A stretch of 64,000 nucleotides of DNA from contig NC_080060.1 of NCBI RefSeq assembly GCF_026212465.1, forward strand, positions 1,020,135-1,084,134, in the 5' to 3' direction. The translations under genes and the position numbers were made by a program. Source of the DNA: Amaranthus tricolor (lineage: Eukaryota > Streptophyta > Magnoliopsida > Caryophyllales > Amaranthaceae). Below are positions 12,990 through 26,144 of the stretch, in pieces. The notes beneath the pieces are model-generated. The model was given only the letters and a program-made list of their open reading frames with translations, did no database searches and had not been told where the DNA came from. Each line of letters opens with the position of its first letter. Position 1 is the first letter of the stretch.

Positions 12990-13140
12990 ATACGCATATT
13001 CTTATCTAAACAGTCTCATCGTGAGACGCGCTTCATACATGAGTTGAATAGCCCAATTAACACAAATTATTATAATATGGACTCCTTAATATAAGATCAT
13101 CTTACCGAGAAACGGTTTCTCACACGTGTAGTTCTCAGAG
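12990..13140. mobile_element. GAGAC-end MITE, short variant
   Basis: 'cagtctcatcgtgagacgcg' at the left and 'cgagaaacggtttctcacac' at the right are variants of the GAGACGGTCTC terminal motif that flanks many small elements in this window. It lies just downstream of the fimbrin 3' end. Confidence 0.5.
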
Positions 13141-13519
13141 ATTACTACTTACCACCCTGTCTCAAAGAAGTATTCAATAAAAATTTGATTACATATAACA
13201 ATAGTATAACTCAAAGAAGCTAGCCCTTTACAAATTACAATATAATCCTGTTAAAGTTTCACAACATAAATTACATTACTGCTGAATATTCACATTTAAC
13301 TTCTTTTCCCAAAAAATGACTTCACAGAAAAAATGCTCACTTCCTATCATTCTCATGCAATCAAATAATAAGAAAATCAAACCCTTTAATAGAAGAATTG
13401 AAGTAACAAAAATAAAGGGGTAAAAGAAACATATCATTAAGGGATGAAGGAACTTGAGTCAAAAGTTCCCAGATACATGCATGAAGTATATCATATTATT
13501 GTATAAACCAAATCCACTA

Positions 13520-16500
13520 CTACTCTAATGATGATTCAGATGCAGCATCATCCAGAGTCGAGTTTGATAATGTTTCTGATTGACTTCCATTCTCGCTATC
13601 TGAAGAACTCGATGATTTATCATCGACGGGTTGATTCAAGAACCAATACATTATGCTTGCTGTCAAAGTAAGGATCATCTTTTGGTTGACCTGATGAACG
13701 AGTAATCGTTAGTCATTCTCGCAATTAACAAAAAAAATACGTTTTGTTCACTAGAAACCAATATCTGAACTTATTTGAGCTTGTTCTTGTTTCGTGTCCA
13801 AACTTAATTTTTTTTAGCTAAACACAAGAAAGGATAGAACTTAAACTGAGTAGCTTCTGAGATTCTTAGTAACAAGAAAGTATTCATCAGTCATTCTCGC
13901 AATTATCGGAAGTCGTAAAGAAGACTAAGGATAAGTTTTTTTCACTAGAAAACCAATATATCTGATTTTTTATCAACTAAGGATACTTTTCTTAGGTACA
14001 AACAAGAAAGGAAACTAAGGGTAATTTCCGAGATCCATTAGTATTTTTTCTTAGCTAAACACAAGACAGTACATAAGTGTTCATACCTCGGTGATGTCTT
14101 CAGGAAGTAGAAATATAGAACATCCAAGTTTCCTCGCAATACTGATGATATAGGAGGCATTCATCTTTTTCTCCTCATCTGATGATATATCAAATTTACC
14201 GACATTAGCGTGATTGAATTAAGCTGAGATAACATATTTTTGTTTCAGTTACTACATGTCACAGAACTCAGAAGCCACCCATAGTTATTTAGTCAATAGT
14301 TTTATGAAGAGAAACTACGACAAATTAAATAGCTCCCACAAATAAAAAGACCGGTTCACTTAAAAGGAAGTGCACAAGATTAAATTAGTCATTTTATGTT
14401 GAGTATGGCTCGATAATCACCTCATGGCCATGGGTGTGAGCTTAAGGTTGTGTATGGAGTGGGAAGAAAGAGAACACATGCGTAGACAAAGGTAGAAGCA
14501 TGGTATGAGTAGTCGGCTTGAACCATTGGGCAAATCACAGAGAGCAAAAGTTCGAGTGCTTCCCCTGCCTGATGTCGCGTGTCTTCTGGACCTTTTGTTT
14601 TGTGTGCTCGAACAAGTACAATAGGTGAGCTCGTTCGAGCACTATTCCCCTGTTCGGTTTACGGGATTAAATCTCTCTTATTTCTTCCCAACTATAAATA
14701 CCCTAAGTGAACTTATTCTTCATAAGCCATTCTTGGGAGCTTCATTCAGGGTTTGAAGAGCCTTTATATGGGATATTTGAGAGCCACAAGCCACTGACTT
14801 TAATTGAGATTAAACACTAAAATTTCTTGGAGTTTTGTGAGTGACATTAGAGAATTTCTTAATTGCAATCTATTGTACTCAAACATTCATAAATACAGTT
14901 GGCTTCCCCTTGCAGACATCAGAAAGGATAGATATGGCATCAACAAAGCGTAGTAGTAGTAAAAAGAGAAATAATGCAAAGGGTAGAAATCAGTGACTCC
15001 CATCTAGGCAGGTTTAGAGGTCGATCTAAGCAACTTTATTCTTCTTAGTTCTTAGTAATAATAACAAATAAGTTGTCTCTGATTGACCTTTGGTAGCAAA
15101 TAACATGACAAGTAGACAACTTCCATATACAGAAAGTGTACTTGAGATATAAACTGTTTTATAACTAGAAATTTTAAAGAAATCTTGAAGTGCTTACCAC
15201 TTACTCCCTTTGTAACAAGGCTCCAATTTACTACTCTTGGCTGCACTGCACTTAGAAGCTCAAGGAAAAACATGCCATCGGATAAACTCTTATCCTGAAA
15301 AGCAGATCATTTAGCATAAGATGTTGCAAATCTAGAACTGTACTTTTTGTGCAAAAAGACACTTCAAATGCATTAAACTTATAAGGAGGAAAAGAGTAAA
15401 ATCAACTGATAGGCATCAAGCAGCAGTCCAATGTTTCAATGTCAGACTACCTAGCATGTCTGTTGAAGCTTGAACTTTTGTGTACTTTAATTGAACATAT
15501 TACTTGCAATATGGAGAATGCATGTACCAATGGAAAATGATATTCCATTTTGCAAAGGTGACTAACAGCAATACCATACACCAGCAATTCTAGGATATAG
15601 TTCATTTTTTGGTTATTTTTTCTTTATGTACAAATAAAGTGAAGTGAAAATAGGCCCTACAGAGAGGCAAAATTCCAAACCTTGATAATCTAACCCCTAT
15701 TGATAAACCAGCTTGATTGGTCCTTGAACAATTATAGCTTGGTAAAACTACCTAACTTGGCAGTTTGGCTTGCTAGAAAGGGCAAATAATTAGGAGCTCA
15801 ACCCTAAAAGAGTAACTGTACATGTTTAATGATTCATTTCCCAATTATACTGAATCCTTTTCTGGGAGTAATAGGAACTTTTAATAACCTATCTGTTTGC
15901 GTAGGTGTAATTGCGGAAACTTACACTTGACCCAACTCACTAAACAATCCTACGGCGAAGCTAAGGGAGATAACCGGAAGTGATTTCCAAAAGTATGACT
16001 TAGCTCAAGCTCCACTCGAGTCTTCAATAAGTTGGGTCAAGGGGGACCAACAGTAGAGTAGAAACAACTAATAATTCCTCACATTCACAAATATTAACAT
16101 CATGAAGAACAATATTATAAAAACACTTGTAAGTCGTTAAACTTTTTTTGTGGGTGAATACTGAGTATTTATCCACAACAAGAACAACAAATGAATTGGA
16201 GATCATAAGCCACTTAAAATTATTATTGACTAAAGAATTGCTTGTGCTCAATCTCACTTGGTTTAACATCACATGTTCTAAAGTCTCACCAGAATCTAGA
16301 AATGTGATGAAGTTGTGTTCATATCAATTTTACAGAATGCATGGATTCATGTACCTTAAAACTGCTCATACGTGACTGGCCTCTGGAGTTTTTCACCAGA
16401 TTGTTAGCCCATTCTAGAATATCACCATCATTGATTTCCTTGCCATGAGAATGGAATCTTAAATTTCTTAAAAGTTGCATCATGTTGCATCGCATCAATT

Positions 16501-19500
16501 GCCACAAATAAGCTGGAAAAAAAAAATCAAATTTTGCAAGTTTAATAAAACCATAAACTCAACAGCATGAATGCACGCACATCAAAAAATAATGTTAAAA
16601 CACTTAAGGACACTGCACCATTAAACAATGACCACATACCTAAAATCAACTTCTTATTTCCTTGTACGATATCATTTCCAGCAATATTGACCAAGGAGAA
16701 CTTCAATTGCTTCCCCAACTTTATTGCTTGATTGCAGTTCTCGACTTTCTTGAATGGCATCTTGATTGGAGGCTTGCTAGCAATCTTCCAATTGACAATT
16801 CCAGGTGAGATCTTGTCCAAAGTCTCCAAGAGTATCCATCTACATGCAAGAAAAACTCATGTATGGTATTATTCAAATTAATAAAGCAATTACATGAAAC
16901 ATGAAAATCTTTCAAGCTGCCTAATTTAGTGTTGTCGGTTATTCAGTTCTGAAAGAAAAATTGATTGTGATATGAATTATACGCACCCGTCTCTTAGATC
17001 TTCAAATACATTGTCAATGGATGTTGAATTACCAAGACTATTTAACCAAAAGCGAAAAGCTCTTTCTTCCCGCGAGACCTGAGCATCATCTGGTGAAACT
17101 TCGAGAAAAGATATGTCTTTCACCTGGGTAGAGAGTCCATTCCTACAATACAAACAGTAGATAGTTCACATGTATGCACTATGCACTATGTAGTATGTAG
17201 ACTTAATCAACCCCCATCATAAGGATAAGAAAGATCTAAATAAAGATTTTTGTAACTTGATGCCAGCAACCATAAGGCATCACTCTGTAAGCAACAATAT
17301 ACTACACGATAGAAGCTTGGACCTCCATCTGCATCTTTCACCAAACACATTGCAAATTTCACTTAATCCATAAAATATGAAAGTATAAAGGTTTTTAGCT
17401 TATATAAAAAGAAATAATAAAATGTAAGAGACATGCAATGATGTACTAGAAACATAAAGAGAAGGAAAGAGGTGTTTGAAACTTGTATATAGTAGACGGA
17501 TCATTTCTTACCTATGCTGAAAAATGTGTGCGACAAAGGCAAGGTTGAGATTTGGTGAACCTTCCACTATGTCCTTCGCTGTCAAGTATCTCTTACATCC
17601 CATCTTATCAGCATGTTCAAGTACTAATTTAGCTCTTTGAAGCGGATCCTTAGCTTTCAATGTCTGGGGATTAATGTGTTCTGGCGCAAGGACGTTTAAG
17701 AGGTGAGCATAAGCTTCTGCATCCTACATAAGGAATTCACATTTTCTTAGTAACTCCAAACACAAGCTATCATGTCCAATCCAAGAGAAAGAAGGTAAAG
17801 ATATCTACAATACTGTCTCATTCCTGTACATCCTACTATTATACTACAGAATTCAACTGCAAGAAATTAAAAGTATACCCATGATGCAGACATGCAGTTT
17901 TATGAGAGAATGGCAGTATTATTACTGCAACACTTCTGTAATGACTTAAAGTGCATCAAGGACTTGTAGTGTAAAGAAGAAAATCTTGACAAAATTGCAT
18001 TAATCTGAGGATTATGCAAAAAATTACATAAAACTCGCTGGTCAGTAATATTTTCTTCAATGGAATGAGAAACTACATGAGTGAAGTTAAAGGTTATGAT
18101 CATGTACTTATCCAAGTACAGCATTAACACGCATAAAGAAATAATTGAACACTTCACAGTATCATTTTCCATTCAATATTCTCTTCAAGTCAAAATATAT
18201 TCCATCAGTCCAATTATAGTTGCCTCCAAAACCTTTTTGAATATGAACTTTTTGAAATGTGAATAAAGAATAGGTGTAGAGGAGTATATGCATTATTATC
18301 ATTGTGTCATTACATGTCCAGACCCTATCCATAGTTTTTCTATAGGCGGGATACACCGGGTAGGATGATGATGATGTCCATCTAAAATGCCAACACAAAG
18401 GCATATCAGTATAGTACAATTTTAAAACAATTGTGCAAAACCTCATAAGATGGACAAGGGGTGGAAGAAGTGTCAGCTATTTCTTATTTTTGTGGTTTTC
18501 CTTCCTCTTTTTATCAAATAGTGGAATCTAGGAAATACATTGCAATGAAGATCAAAGAGAGGGAATAAAAAAGAAAACATTTACCTTTATGTCAGAGGAG
18601 AAGTTAGTGATGACTTTCCTGTAGCCAGCCTTTTTTAGCTGGAAGTTCATCCATCTCAACAAGATCTTTTCTGGTGGAAGACTCATCAACTCTTCTGCAT
18701 CCTAAGAGTTTGAGACAGACACCAAGTAACTCACCAATTAGATAGATATTGACATAGAAGATCAATACAGAAAGAATTCAGCAATAAGAGATCTTACCTC
18801 ACTGCTATCCACTAACTCAACCAACTGAGGTGTTTTCTTCAAGTTCAGGTCCGCCAAAAGTTGTATCTACAAATGAAAAACCCATACTAAGTACACTTAT
18901 ATGCATTAATCATCAAATACGGCTACAGAACTCCTCAATTGAAGTGAAGAAATAATCTACAGACAGACGATAGTAAGTTAGGAAGATACCTTTATAATTT
19001 GTGCAATTAATCCCAGCACAAGATGGCGCTGTAACCAAACCAATTGTGAAGTCAGTATCTCTTGTCAAAATATTAGAGCAATCAATGAATTTAAGATATG
19101 AACATTCATGAAATCTGTCACATGTGAGAAGAACAAAATAAGAAAAAGGAACCAAACTACCCAAGGGATCGCAATGTTTCAGTGTCACATGATTTGCTAA
19201 TTTTCTTGGGAATTATGAATCGAAAAAAGTGAATTATGGTCAGTTCAAGCTATTTTTGGGCCATTTTAAGTGAATCACGAATTCAAACATCAAATTAGCA
19301 GAGCATCATGTTACACTGGTATGTTTGCATCATTTGTCCTGCTTACCTTATTATTTTTCATCCTTTTACAAGCATGTTTATGTATTACATACAGTTACAT
19401 GCATAACTTTTTCACCCAATCTGATTGCTGCATGAGACACTAAATTTTGCCTCATCTGTGTAGGCCATCACAGAAAATTCTGATTTCTGAGATTTGCTTT

Positions 19501-21590
19501 ATTTAAAATGATATGTCAAACTTTCCCTAAATTCATCAATCTCATACCCATGACTATTACTTGTTGTGGCTTATAGCTATCAGCAATTACTTCCAGCAAC
19601 TATTGTAACATACAGGACCATCCTTAGAATTTTGAGTGAAACTAGCAAGGTTAAGAATCATTTAAACACGAATTAGTCTTACCCTTCCTTCAATGAAGTC
19701 TTGTGTACCAATATTAACCAATGTACACCCTATAGCCTTAGCTGAATTAAAGCATAGAGTATGGTTTTCATTTCTCTCCCATGGATTAAGCATTCTCTTC
19801 ATGTTAATCGCACGTTCATCAATTGTCCCAGGAACCGCAACATTGATAAGTTTACTGCATAAATTGCCAAGCTAAGTTGGATAACTTGCCTAGGTATATA
19901 AGCCAAACAAAACTAGAGCATTGCAATTAAATGGCAAGGGAAAGAGTATTGACCAGAGAAGAACTCCATCCTTTACGATCTCAAACAAATCATTAGTTGA
20001 GGGATCAATGGGAAGGTACTGCTTCAAGAATTTGTCTTCTCCAAGATAATTGTTGATATGTGATACATAAGAAGCTTTCTCCGACTCGCTTATTGTGTGA
20101 AGCAATGTTGTAGTAGCGGCTTTAAGAAAGGCTGACGAATTCTTTGCTGGACTTCCCATTTTTGAACTTGCATGTGTGTGCAGCTTCAAATACACCTGTA
20201 ACATCCATAAAGTTCTTCCTATGTAACTCCACATCTTTAACACTCTTTAATTTCTCCATGAATTATAACCATGAGAAGGGTAAAAAGCATATATTTACCC
20301 CTTAATCTCGAGGAAGTCGTATTTAACAACAATTAAACAAATGCCAAGCCACTAACAGCCTTAGTGGTTTACAATTTATGTTTCTTGTTATCAATTCGCA
20401 AATCAATATAGGTAGTTAAAATTGATTTCTCCTGCATTCTCCCTCACTTATATACTTAAATTTGTAAATTCATATCCAATTTTTCCATGAAGTATTTTTT
20501 TCCATGAAGTATTACATGTTAGTCTCCATGATTGCCACTCGCTCTCCTCTAATATGATTAGTGAAAAGCTAGAAGAAATTAGTCTTTTGCTTTTACTGTT
20601 TACGCCTATATCCAGTTGCAAAGAGATAGCTTTATCATCAATCTCAGCTCAATCAAGCTAGCATCAAATGATACATTTTACCATACTAATAACTAATACA
20701 AGGACAAATTCATCATAGATATTGGAGTGTTTTCGTACTAAAACATTTGATTATTACGCTTTTATATATATATTCTTCTAAAAAAAGAAAAAGTCATTCA
20801 ATTATATAGCGTTACTTCTAAAAAATCAATGATCACAGAAACTTGTACAGTAAACAGCTTAATTTAATCCGCTAACCAATTTAATTTACACTTCAGACAT
20901 CTGGATATCCGCCATCAACAAACATTTTTCCGATCAATCATCTCGAACAATAAACAACAACAACAAATCATCAACTTACATACCCTACGAAAAAGCTCAA
21001 AATCAACCTGATCATTCAAATTTTGATTAGTACTAGTAAGAAACAAATCACCACCATGTTTAAGAAAGTTCCTCTAAGAAATAAATGATCAATTAAACTT
21101 GAACAATAAACAGCTAAAATCAATCCACTAGCCGCAAAGAGATTTTCATTTCACATATCATAATATCCGTCAGTAACAAAGATTTTTCCGATGAATCATC
21201 TCAAACAATAAGAAAACAAAATCTTAAACTTACTTACCCTAAGAAAAAGCTCAAAATCAACTTGATCATTCAAATTCTCGTAATTACTCTTGAGAAACGA
21301 ATCTCTTTCCTCTTCAGTTAAATTTTCTCCAACAACTTTGAGTTTCGACATCTTCGCTGGCAAATCGGCTAGAGTAAGAGGTCCACTTTCTCTCCTCATT
21401 GTATGAAACTGCATTCCAAAAACCAGAAAATTTCAATCTCGGCCAAGCGACTTTCATCAACAACAAAAAAAAAATCAAAAAGACAAAATGATAGAATTGA
21501 GACCTGTGATTTCAAGCTGCGAAGCTCGACTTGAGTGAACTGATTTTGAAGCCATGGATCTGAAACAAGAATTCCGATGTATCCAGCCAT
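13520..21590 (-). CDS. Fimbrin, actin-bundling protein with four CH domains
   Basis: Fourteen coding exons read from high to low coordinate: 21590-21504, 21408-21238, 20195-19954, 19854-19683, 19028-18990, 18866-18798, 18701-18585, 17723-17512, 17142-16987, 16839-16640, 16512-16355, 15294-15198, 14178-14087, 13690-13520. All junctions are GT-AG and in phase, giving 660 aa, normal for plant fimbrin (about 650-700). Residues 1-86 ('[20 protein letters not shown]') are the EF-hand-like N-terminal region. CH1 spans about 122-240, CH2 265-372, CH3 395-500 and CH4 515-625; diagnostic strings include '[20 protein letters not shown]', '[11 protein letters not shown]', '[16 protein letters not shown]' and '[19 protein letters not shown]'. 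The tail (626-660) is acidic and serine-rich. Fimbrin cross-links actin filaments in the cytoplasm. The exon 12 donor must be the GTAAGC at 15197; the stronger-looking GTAAGT 7 nt earlier would break the frame. Confidence 0.97.
14397..14945 (+). mobile_element. LTR-like insertion in fimbrin intron 12
   Basis: This part of the intron between coding exons 12 and 13 is less AT-rich than its surroundings. It contains a TATA motif ('actataaata', 14691-14700) on the + strand, antisense to fimbrin, and LTR-like downstream sequence. It also holds a perfect 10-bp inverted repeat (gtgctcgaac 14604-14613, gttcgagcac 14633-14642). No target duplication was found, so the boundaries and the identity as an LTR are tentative. 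Confidence 0.3.
18310..18380 (-). mobile_element. SINE-like fragment in fimbrin intron 7
   Basis: On the - strand this reads 'catcatcatcatcctacccg' followed by 'gtgtatcccgcctatag', the same repeat head as at 6148 on the + strand. It lies in the intron between coding exons 7 and 8. Confidence 0.5.
20821..21310 (-). repeat. 255-bp tandem duplication including part of fimbrin exon 2
   Basis: Two units, about 20821-21060 and 21078-21310, align with a period of 254-256 bp. The unit nearer the 5' end of the gene contains the 3' part of real exon 2 and its donor. The other, in intron 2, keeps a diverged copy of the exon end ('[13 protein letters not shown]' against '[13 protein letters not shown]') followed by its own GTATGT donor. 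The shared flanks include 'taaacagct' and 'aaaaagctcaaaatcaac'. The duplicate lacks the first half of the exon and has no evident acceptor. Confidence 0.85.
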
Positions 21591-21760
21591 TGATTGATTG
21601 AATGTAAAGTGTTACGGATATGATGGAGTAGTATGTTTCTCTCTCTTGAGTACAATGCTTGGGGTAGAGTGAGAGAGGAAGGGAGTAGGCCGAAGGAGAG
21701 CTGTCAGAGCAAATAGAAGTATGCTTTTTTTGGAATTCAAAATAATGACTGTTTTGTTCT
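21591..21760 (-). promoter_or_regulatory. Fimbrin leader and proximal promoter region
   Basis: On the - strand the 130 bases before the start codon are CT-rich ('cttcctctctcactctac'), typical of a plant 5' UTR. No clear TATA box is visible, so a TATA-less promoter is likely. The transcription start is not determined. Confidence 0.4.
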
Positions 21761-21856
21761 ATATTCCCTCCCTTTACCGTTGGTAGGAGGACTTCTATTT
21801 TTTTTTTTTTTTACTATTCCAATAGGAAATTTTTTATCAAACAATTTTAAATATTT

Positions 21857-22110
21857 CCTCCGTTCCAATTTATTCAAAACAACAAAAATACTATTATTTA
21901 TTTATCTCTTTTAATTTGTAATTAATTTTTAATTTATAAGTTAAAATATAGTTAAATGTGATTTTATTTGATTTGTCTCGATGTAAAGATTATTAATATC
22001 AAATTTTTATATTTTTTATTATACATAATTATAGATATAAAGAATTGAATTAGTGTATTGGACCACGTAAAAAACAAACATTACAAGTATTTCACAACCA
22101 AGGAATTATC
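21857..22110. mobile_element. Degenerate mariner-like MITE
   Basis: It starts 'tttcctccgttccaattta' and carries the recurring core ('gatttgtctcgatgtaaaga', 'ttattatacataatt') found at 8869, 45505, 46262 and 48765. The right end is decayed. Confidence 0.55.
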
Positions 22111-23048
22111 TCTTTGTGCACAACATTATCGATTTAACTATATTTTTGGTTATTTTCATTGATAACTCTAGAGTTTAGGTAAACATATGTCTCGAAAAAT
22201 TTTGATAACTCTCGAGATATTCGTATTGGTCTTTGTTGATTGTCGTTGTATTTTCACGGAAAATTTTGACTTATCACATTTTGTTAGAGTAATTTTCAGA
22301 ATGAATATTTTATGTCTGATATTTAAGTCTAATATGATAGTGGCTTTAAAATATAATTTCTCAATTAATTTATAATCAACTAATAGTCTAATACACATTC
22401 CACGTAATTAATGAATCTTTCTAGATAGCATTATAAGAGCAGAAATGTTAAGAGAAAGTTTGTAATTAGAAAGATTTGATCTTCAACAATGAATACTCAT
22501 GATTCCATCCAACATAGCCATCAGATTTGGAAATTCCATCAAAACTTAGGTAAAAATTTTCCCAATAAAGAAATAACTTTTACCAAATACTTCACTAATA
22601 ACTGATTTATCAAATAATATTTTTAATTAGTTAAATTAGCCAATAACTTTAACAAACAATATTTTGTCAAACAAACAACTTTAATAATATTCACCATTGT
22701 ATTTATATATCTTTTGTTATTAATAACTAAAAAGTACTCCATAATAATCTATAATCATAAAAATAATTCAAATAAGATTCTACTCGATTATTTTTTCCTA
22801 AACTCATTATACATAAAATAAACTTAAATATTATAAATGATATATAAACACCTATAGGAAAAAATTATATAATATAGCTATAACACCATCATAATATTAC
22901 AGCGTAAGTATATGATGGCTAAACACGTGAAAGTAATCAAATAAAAGCTTATTACGTGACGCATTTACAAATTAAACCAAGCACTGCATGTGGCCAGTGG
23001 CTGGGAAGAGCCTACTTCTTTTTTCGAAGGTAGGTATCCTTTAATTTT
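22111..23048. other. Intergenic DNA
   Basis: AT-rich sequence with no recognisable gene. A trace of the mariner-like core occurs at about 22740-22840. Confidence 0.4.
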
Positions 23049-23354
23049 ACAGTCTCTTTGGCAGGTGGTAATGAGAATTAAAAATAAGTATATTTTTAGT
23101 TGAAAAATTTTCTTGGTTATCTTAATGGTCTTGCTTGTCCAACATCAATTATTTTATTTTCTTCATAAAATTCATTCTAATGCATTACCATTGGAAGACG
23201 TGGTATTAAATGGTAATGAAAATTTATAAACAAAAAATTTTTTTTGTGATCAAAGTTTCATTATCATGGGAATGATTTAAAATTTTTAATGAAATTTTAA
23301 ACTATAAATGATTCTCATTACCACCATTTAATACCACTAATCAAACGGACTGTT
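23049..23354. mobile_element. MITE, family A copy 2
   Basis: The best preserved copy. The left end 'cagtctctttggcaggtggt' faces the right end 'accactaatcaaacggactg', giving imperfect inverted termini that fit a hAT-like MITE. The interior matches the copies at 7798 and 25831. Confidence 0.75.
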
Positions 23355-25206
23355 AGGATTTAATTTGTCATTCCATTAGTGTGGCCCACCATGAATTATT
23401 TCTACTTTTTTTCAAAAAGTTTGAAAGACAGTGATAACCCAACGGCTACTTTGTTTTAATTCTTCAAAGATAATTAGTCCTCTTTTTCTCGATTAATCCT
23501 TTATTTTTTTATTTTTATATTGTAGTCTGTAGGATAGTCCTAGGATAAGAGAAGATTAGATGAAAATCAAATTGATAAATAGTATGATGACACAAGTCGT
23601 CCTCATCATTGTAACTACTATATTTCACTTATATAAGCTATCAATATCAAAGAGGATAAAAGAGGTTGCAGCTAGTGAAACCCTCGACTTGAAAAAAACT
23701 TGCAAATAAAAACTGAAAACCTAAAATATATCATAGGCATGACAGAAAACAAAGCAAATCAATACAAATATTATGAATAAAAATATAAATACAATAAAAA
23801 AGAAACAAGCATTTAACATATACCCTATGAGATCTAAGACGTTTCTGGTTAGTTTTAAAATTGTATTCATCAAAACAAAGTGATATATGAAATTAATTTC
23901 CTTGTATATCCGATTTAAGATATGGTGACACATTTTATGAACCTCAAACCTAATAATTCAGTATAAAAGACAAACTTAAAGCACAAAACAAATATACATA
24001 TATTTTTTAAACTCTAATTTATTTAATATTTAAAAAAATTTTAGGATCTAATGAATAAGCAATTCAATTAAAAAAAATTAATTTTTAAAATCCTTTATTT
24101 TTAAAAATTATATATTTATTTACTCCTTTATTTAAAAAAATTAAAATTTAAAATTTTAGTTTGCCATACCTGTTAAGCACTTACAAAGGTAAGGCACACA
24201 CCAATACACCATGGATCAAAGAGAAGAGACGGGAAAATTAGGGATACTTAAAACTGGTAGGATTGTGGGGCCTTATTTAGCTTAAAGGCAAGCAAACAAA
24301 TATGGGCCTTATCTACAGATTTGCATGTACCAAGGACCCAATTTTAAGTTGGTGGGGAAAATTTATGTAGTGCCACAAATTTATAAAAAAATTAATTAGT
24401 GAGAGGACATTAAAATAATGAGTTTATGTAATTATATTTTCTTGCTTTTTGATTCGTACATATAACGTATTTTATAGAAAGACCGTCCTATACAATAATT
24501 TGTATAAAGTTAATAGTTTTCAAAAATTAGTGTATTATAAAGTTTTTTTGTGAGACTATATATGTGTTAAATACAAATTATGAAAATATAAACTTTTTTT
24601 CGAGGTAGTCTAAATAAAAAATAGTCTCTCACGAAAGTAGTTGATTAGTTTTAATCATATAAGGTGATATATTTTCAGGCTCATCTACTGGATTAATATG
24701 TTCAAAATAACAAGTTTTTAATTATGCAACATAAAAATATTCATCGATTAAAGATTTTTAAGAAGATTAAATGTTGAAGAAAAATAGCAATCATAAGTTA
24801 ATATTGAGACGTCCTACCTAACAATATTAAAAGAAGATTGAGAAATTTATAATTAATTCTTTTTATTTTGTTTAGCATTAGAGAAATATAACTATTAGAA
24901 AAATAAATAAGAAAAAAATTTATTTTTTAATATTTATTTCTAACCATTTTAACTATTCATTTCCATTAGAGAAATAACAAACTTATTCTATTTCTTCATT
25001 TTAACCATCAATTTTTATTGTTCACTTTTTTTATACCTTATTGAATTTTCCTTCTCACTAATTTTCATCTAAAAAGTAAATAATGCTAATTGAGAGAGAA
25101 AGAGAATTCATTTAGTTGATTCCAATTGTTTACTTTTCTATTTCATTCAATGGTCCCCATCATTAATTTTTATTTGTCTAAATAAATTTGTTATATTTTT
25201 ATTTTC
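23355..25206. other. Intergenic DNA
   Basis: No gene recognised. About 24480-24650 contains decayed GAGAC-family ends. Around 24170-24390 the sequence is less AT-rich and may be old unique or degraded transposon DNA; I cannot assign it. Confidence 0.35.
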
Positions 25207-25210
25207 ACAA

Positions 25211-25452
25211 ATTCTCAAATGAAAGTCTCATGGTGAGACTATTACTATTAGATTGACCCAATACACATTGGTGAGACTATTACTATTAGATTGACCCAAT
25301 ACACATTTATTGTCTTAAAGTGATTATTTATAACCTTAAAAACACCACCTACAATTTTAAAGTGATTATTTATAACTTTAAAATAATCAAATAGAGAAAT
25401 GAGCTAAATATATAATATCCTCTCATGGTGAAACATTCTCATATAAAACTTG
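25211..25452 (-). mobile_element. GAGAC-end MITE, copy A
   Basis: Termini are 'tctcaaatgaaagtctcatg' and 'cattctcatataaaacttg'. The interior contains spaced 'aaagtgattatttataac' motifs as in the copies at 27383, 54325 and 58531, in reverse orientation. It includes a perfect 38-bp tandem duplication at 25231-25268 and 25269-25306. Confidence 0.7.
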
Positions 25453-25830
25453 TTATTCTATTTTTGAATATAACCCCACCAATTTTACTCTATATATTTT
25501 TTTTGCTTATTTTTAAATATTTTTTTTAACTTTAATGCATTATATACAACTCCTTAAACTATATATTTAAATGAAGCAAAATGGTCAAAACTTATAGGTA
25601 ACTAGTGGTTGCTCACTCACCCATATGCGTTTGTGATCCTTGTAATCAAACACTTGAAAGCACCATCATTACTAGCTGATTTTGCTTTGAATGATCATTA
25701 AAGCTATAGTTTAATTAATGTTTTATTTGATTCTGTAAGATATTTAATTAATATACGTACTCATATTATATAGTAAAATAGCATCGACATTGATGTATAA
25801 GATTTTTGAGTTTGTTTATTGTATTATCAC

Positions 25831-26144
25831 TATTTGGTAATCGGTACTAAATGGTGATAATGGTAACAAAAATTTAGTGTAATGTAAAGTAAAAATATCT
25901 CTTAAAAAGCTTTATAGTTATGTTATACTTCTTCAACAATCTTATTTTGTCACAAAATTCATTTCAATGCATTATCATTTGAACATGTGATATTAGTGGT
26001 AATGGAAAATTGTGAAGAAAATTTTTTTTTATGATCAAATTTTCATTACCATGTGAATGAAAGGTACATATCATAAAAATTTACACTACAAATTATTTTC
26101 ATTTCCACCATATAGCACCGATTAGCAAACAAACCGTTAGATAC
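25831..26144. mobile_element. MITE, family A copy 3
   Basis: Begins 'tttggtaatcggtactaaat' and ends 'gattagcaaacaaaccgtta'. The interior landmarks 'aaaattcatttcaatgcatt' and 'gtggtaatgg' match the other family A copies. It is more diverged than the copy at 23049. Confidence 0.65.

Noticed and set aside
15191..15210. Alternative fimbrin exon 12 donor GTAAGT at 15204
   Set aside because: It looks stronger than the GTAAGC at 15197, but joining it to exon 13 breaks the frame, while the later donor yields the conserved '[12 protein letters not shown]' junction.
22168..22398. Overlapping open frames of about 60-76 codons on both strands
   Set aside because: They lie in AT-rich intergenic DNA and have no domain, codon bias or splice signal.
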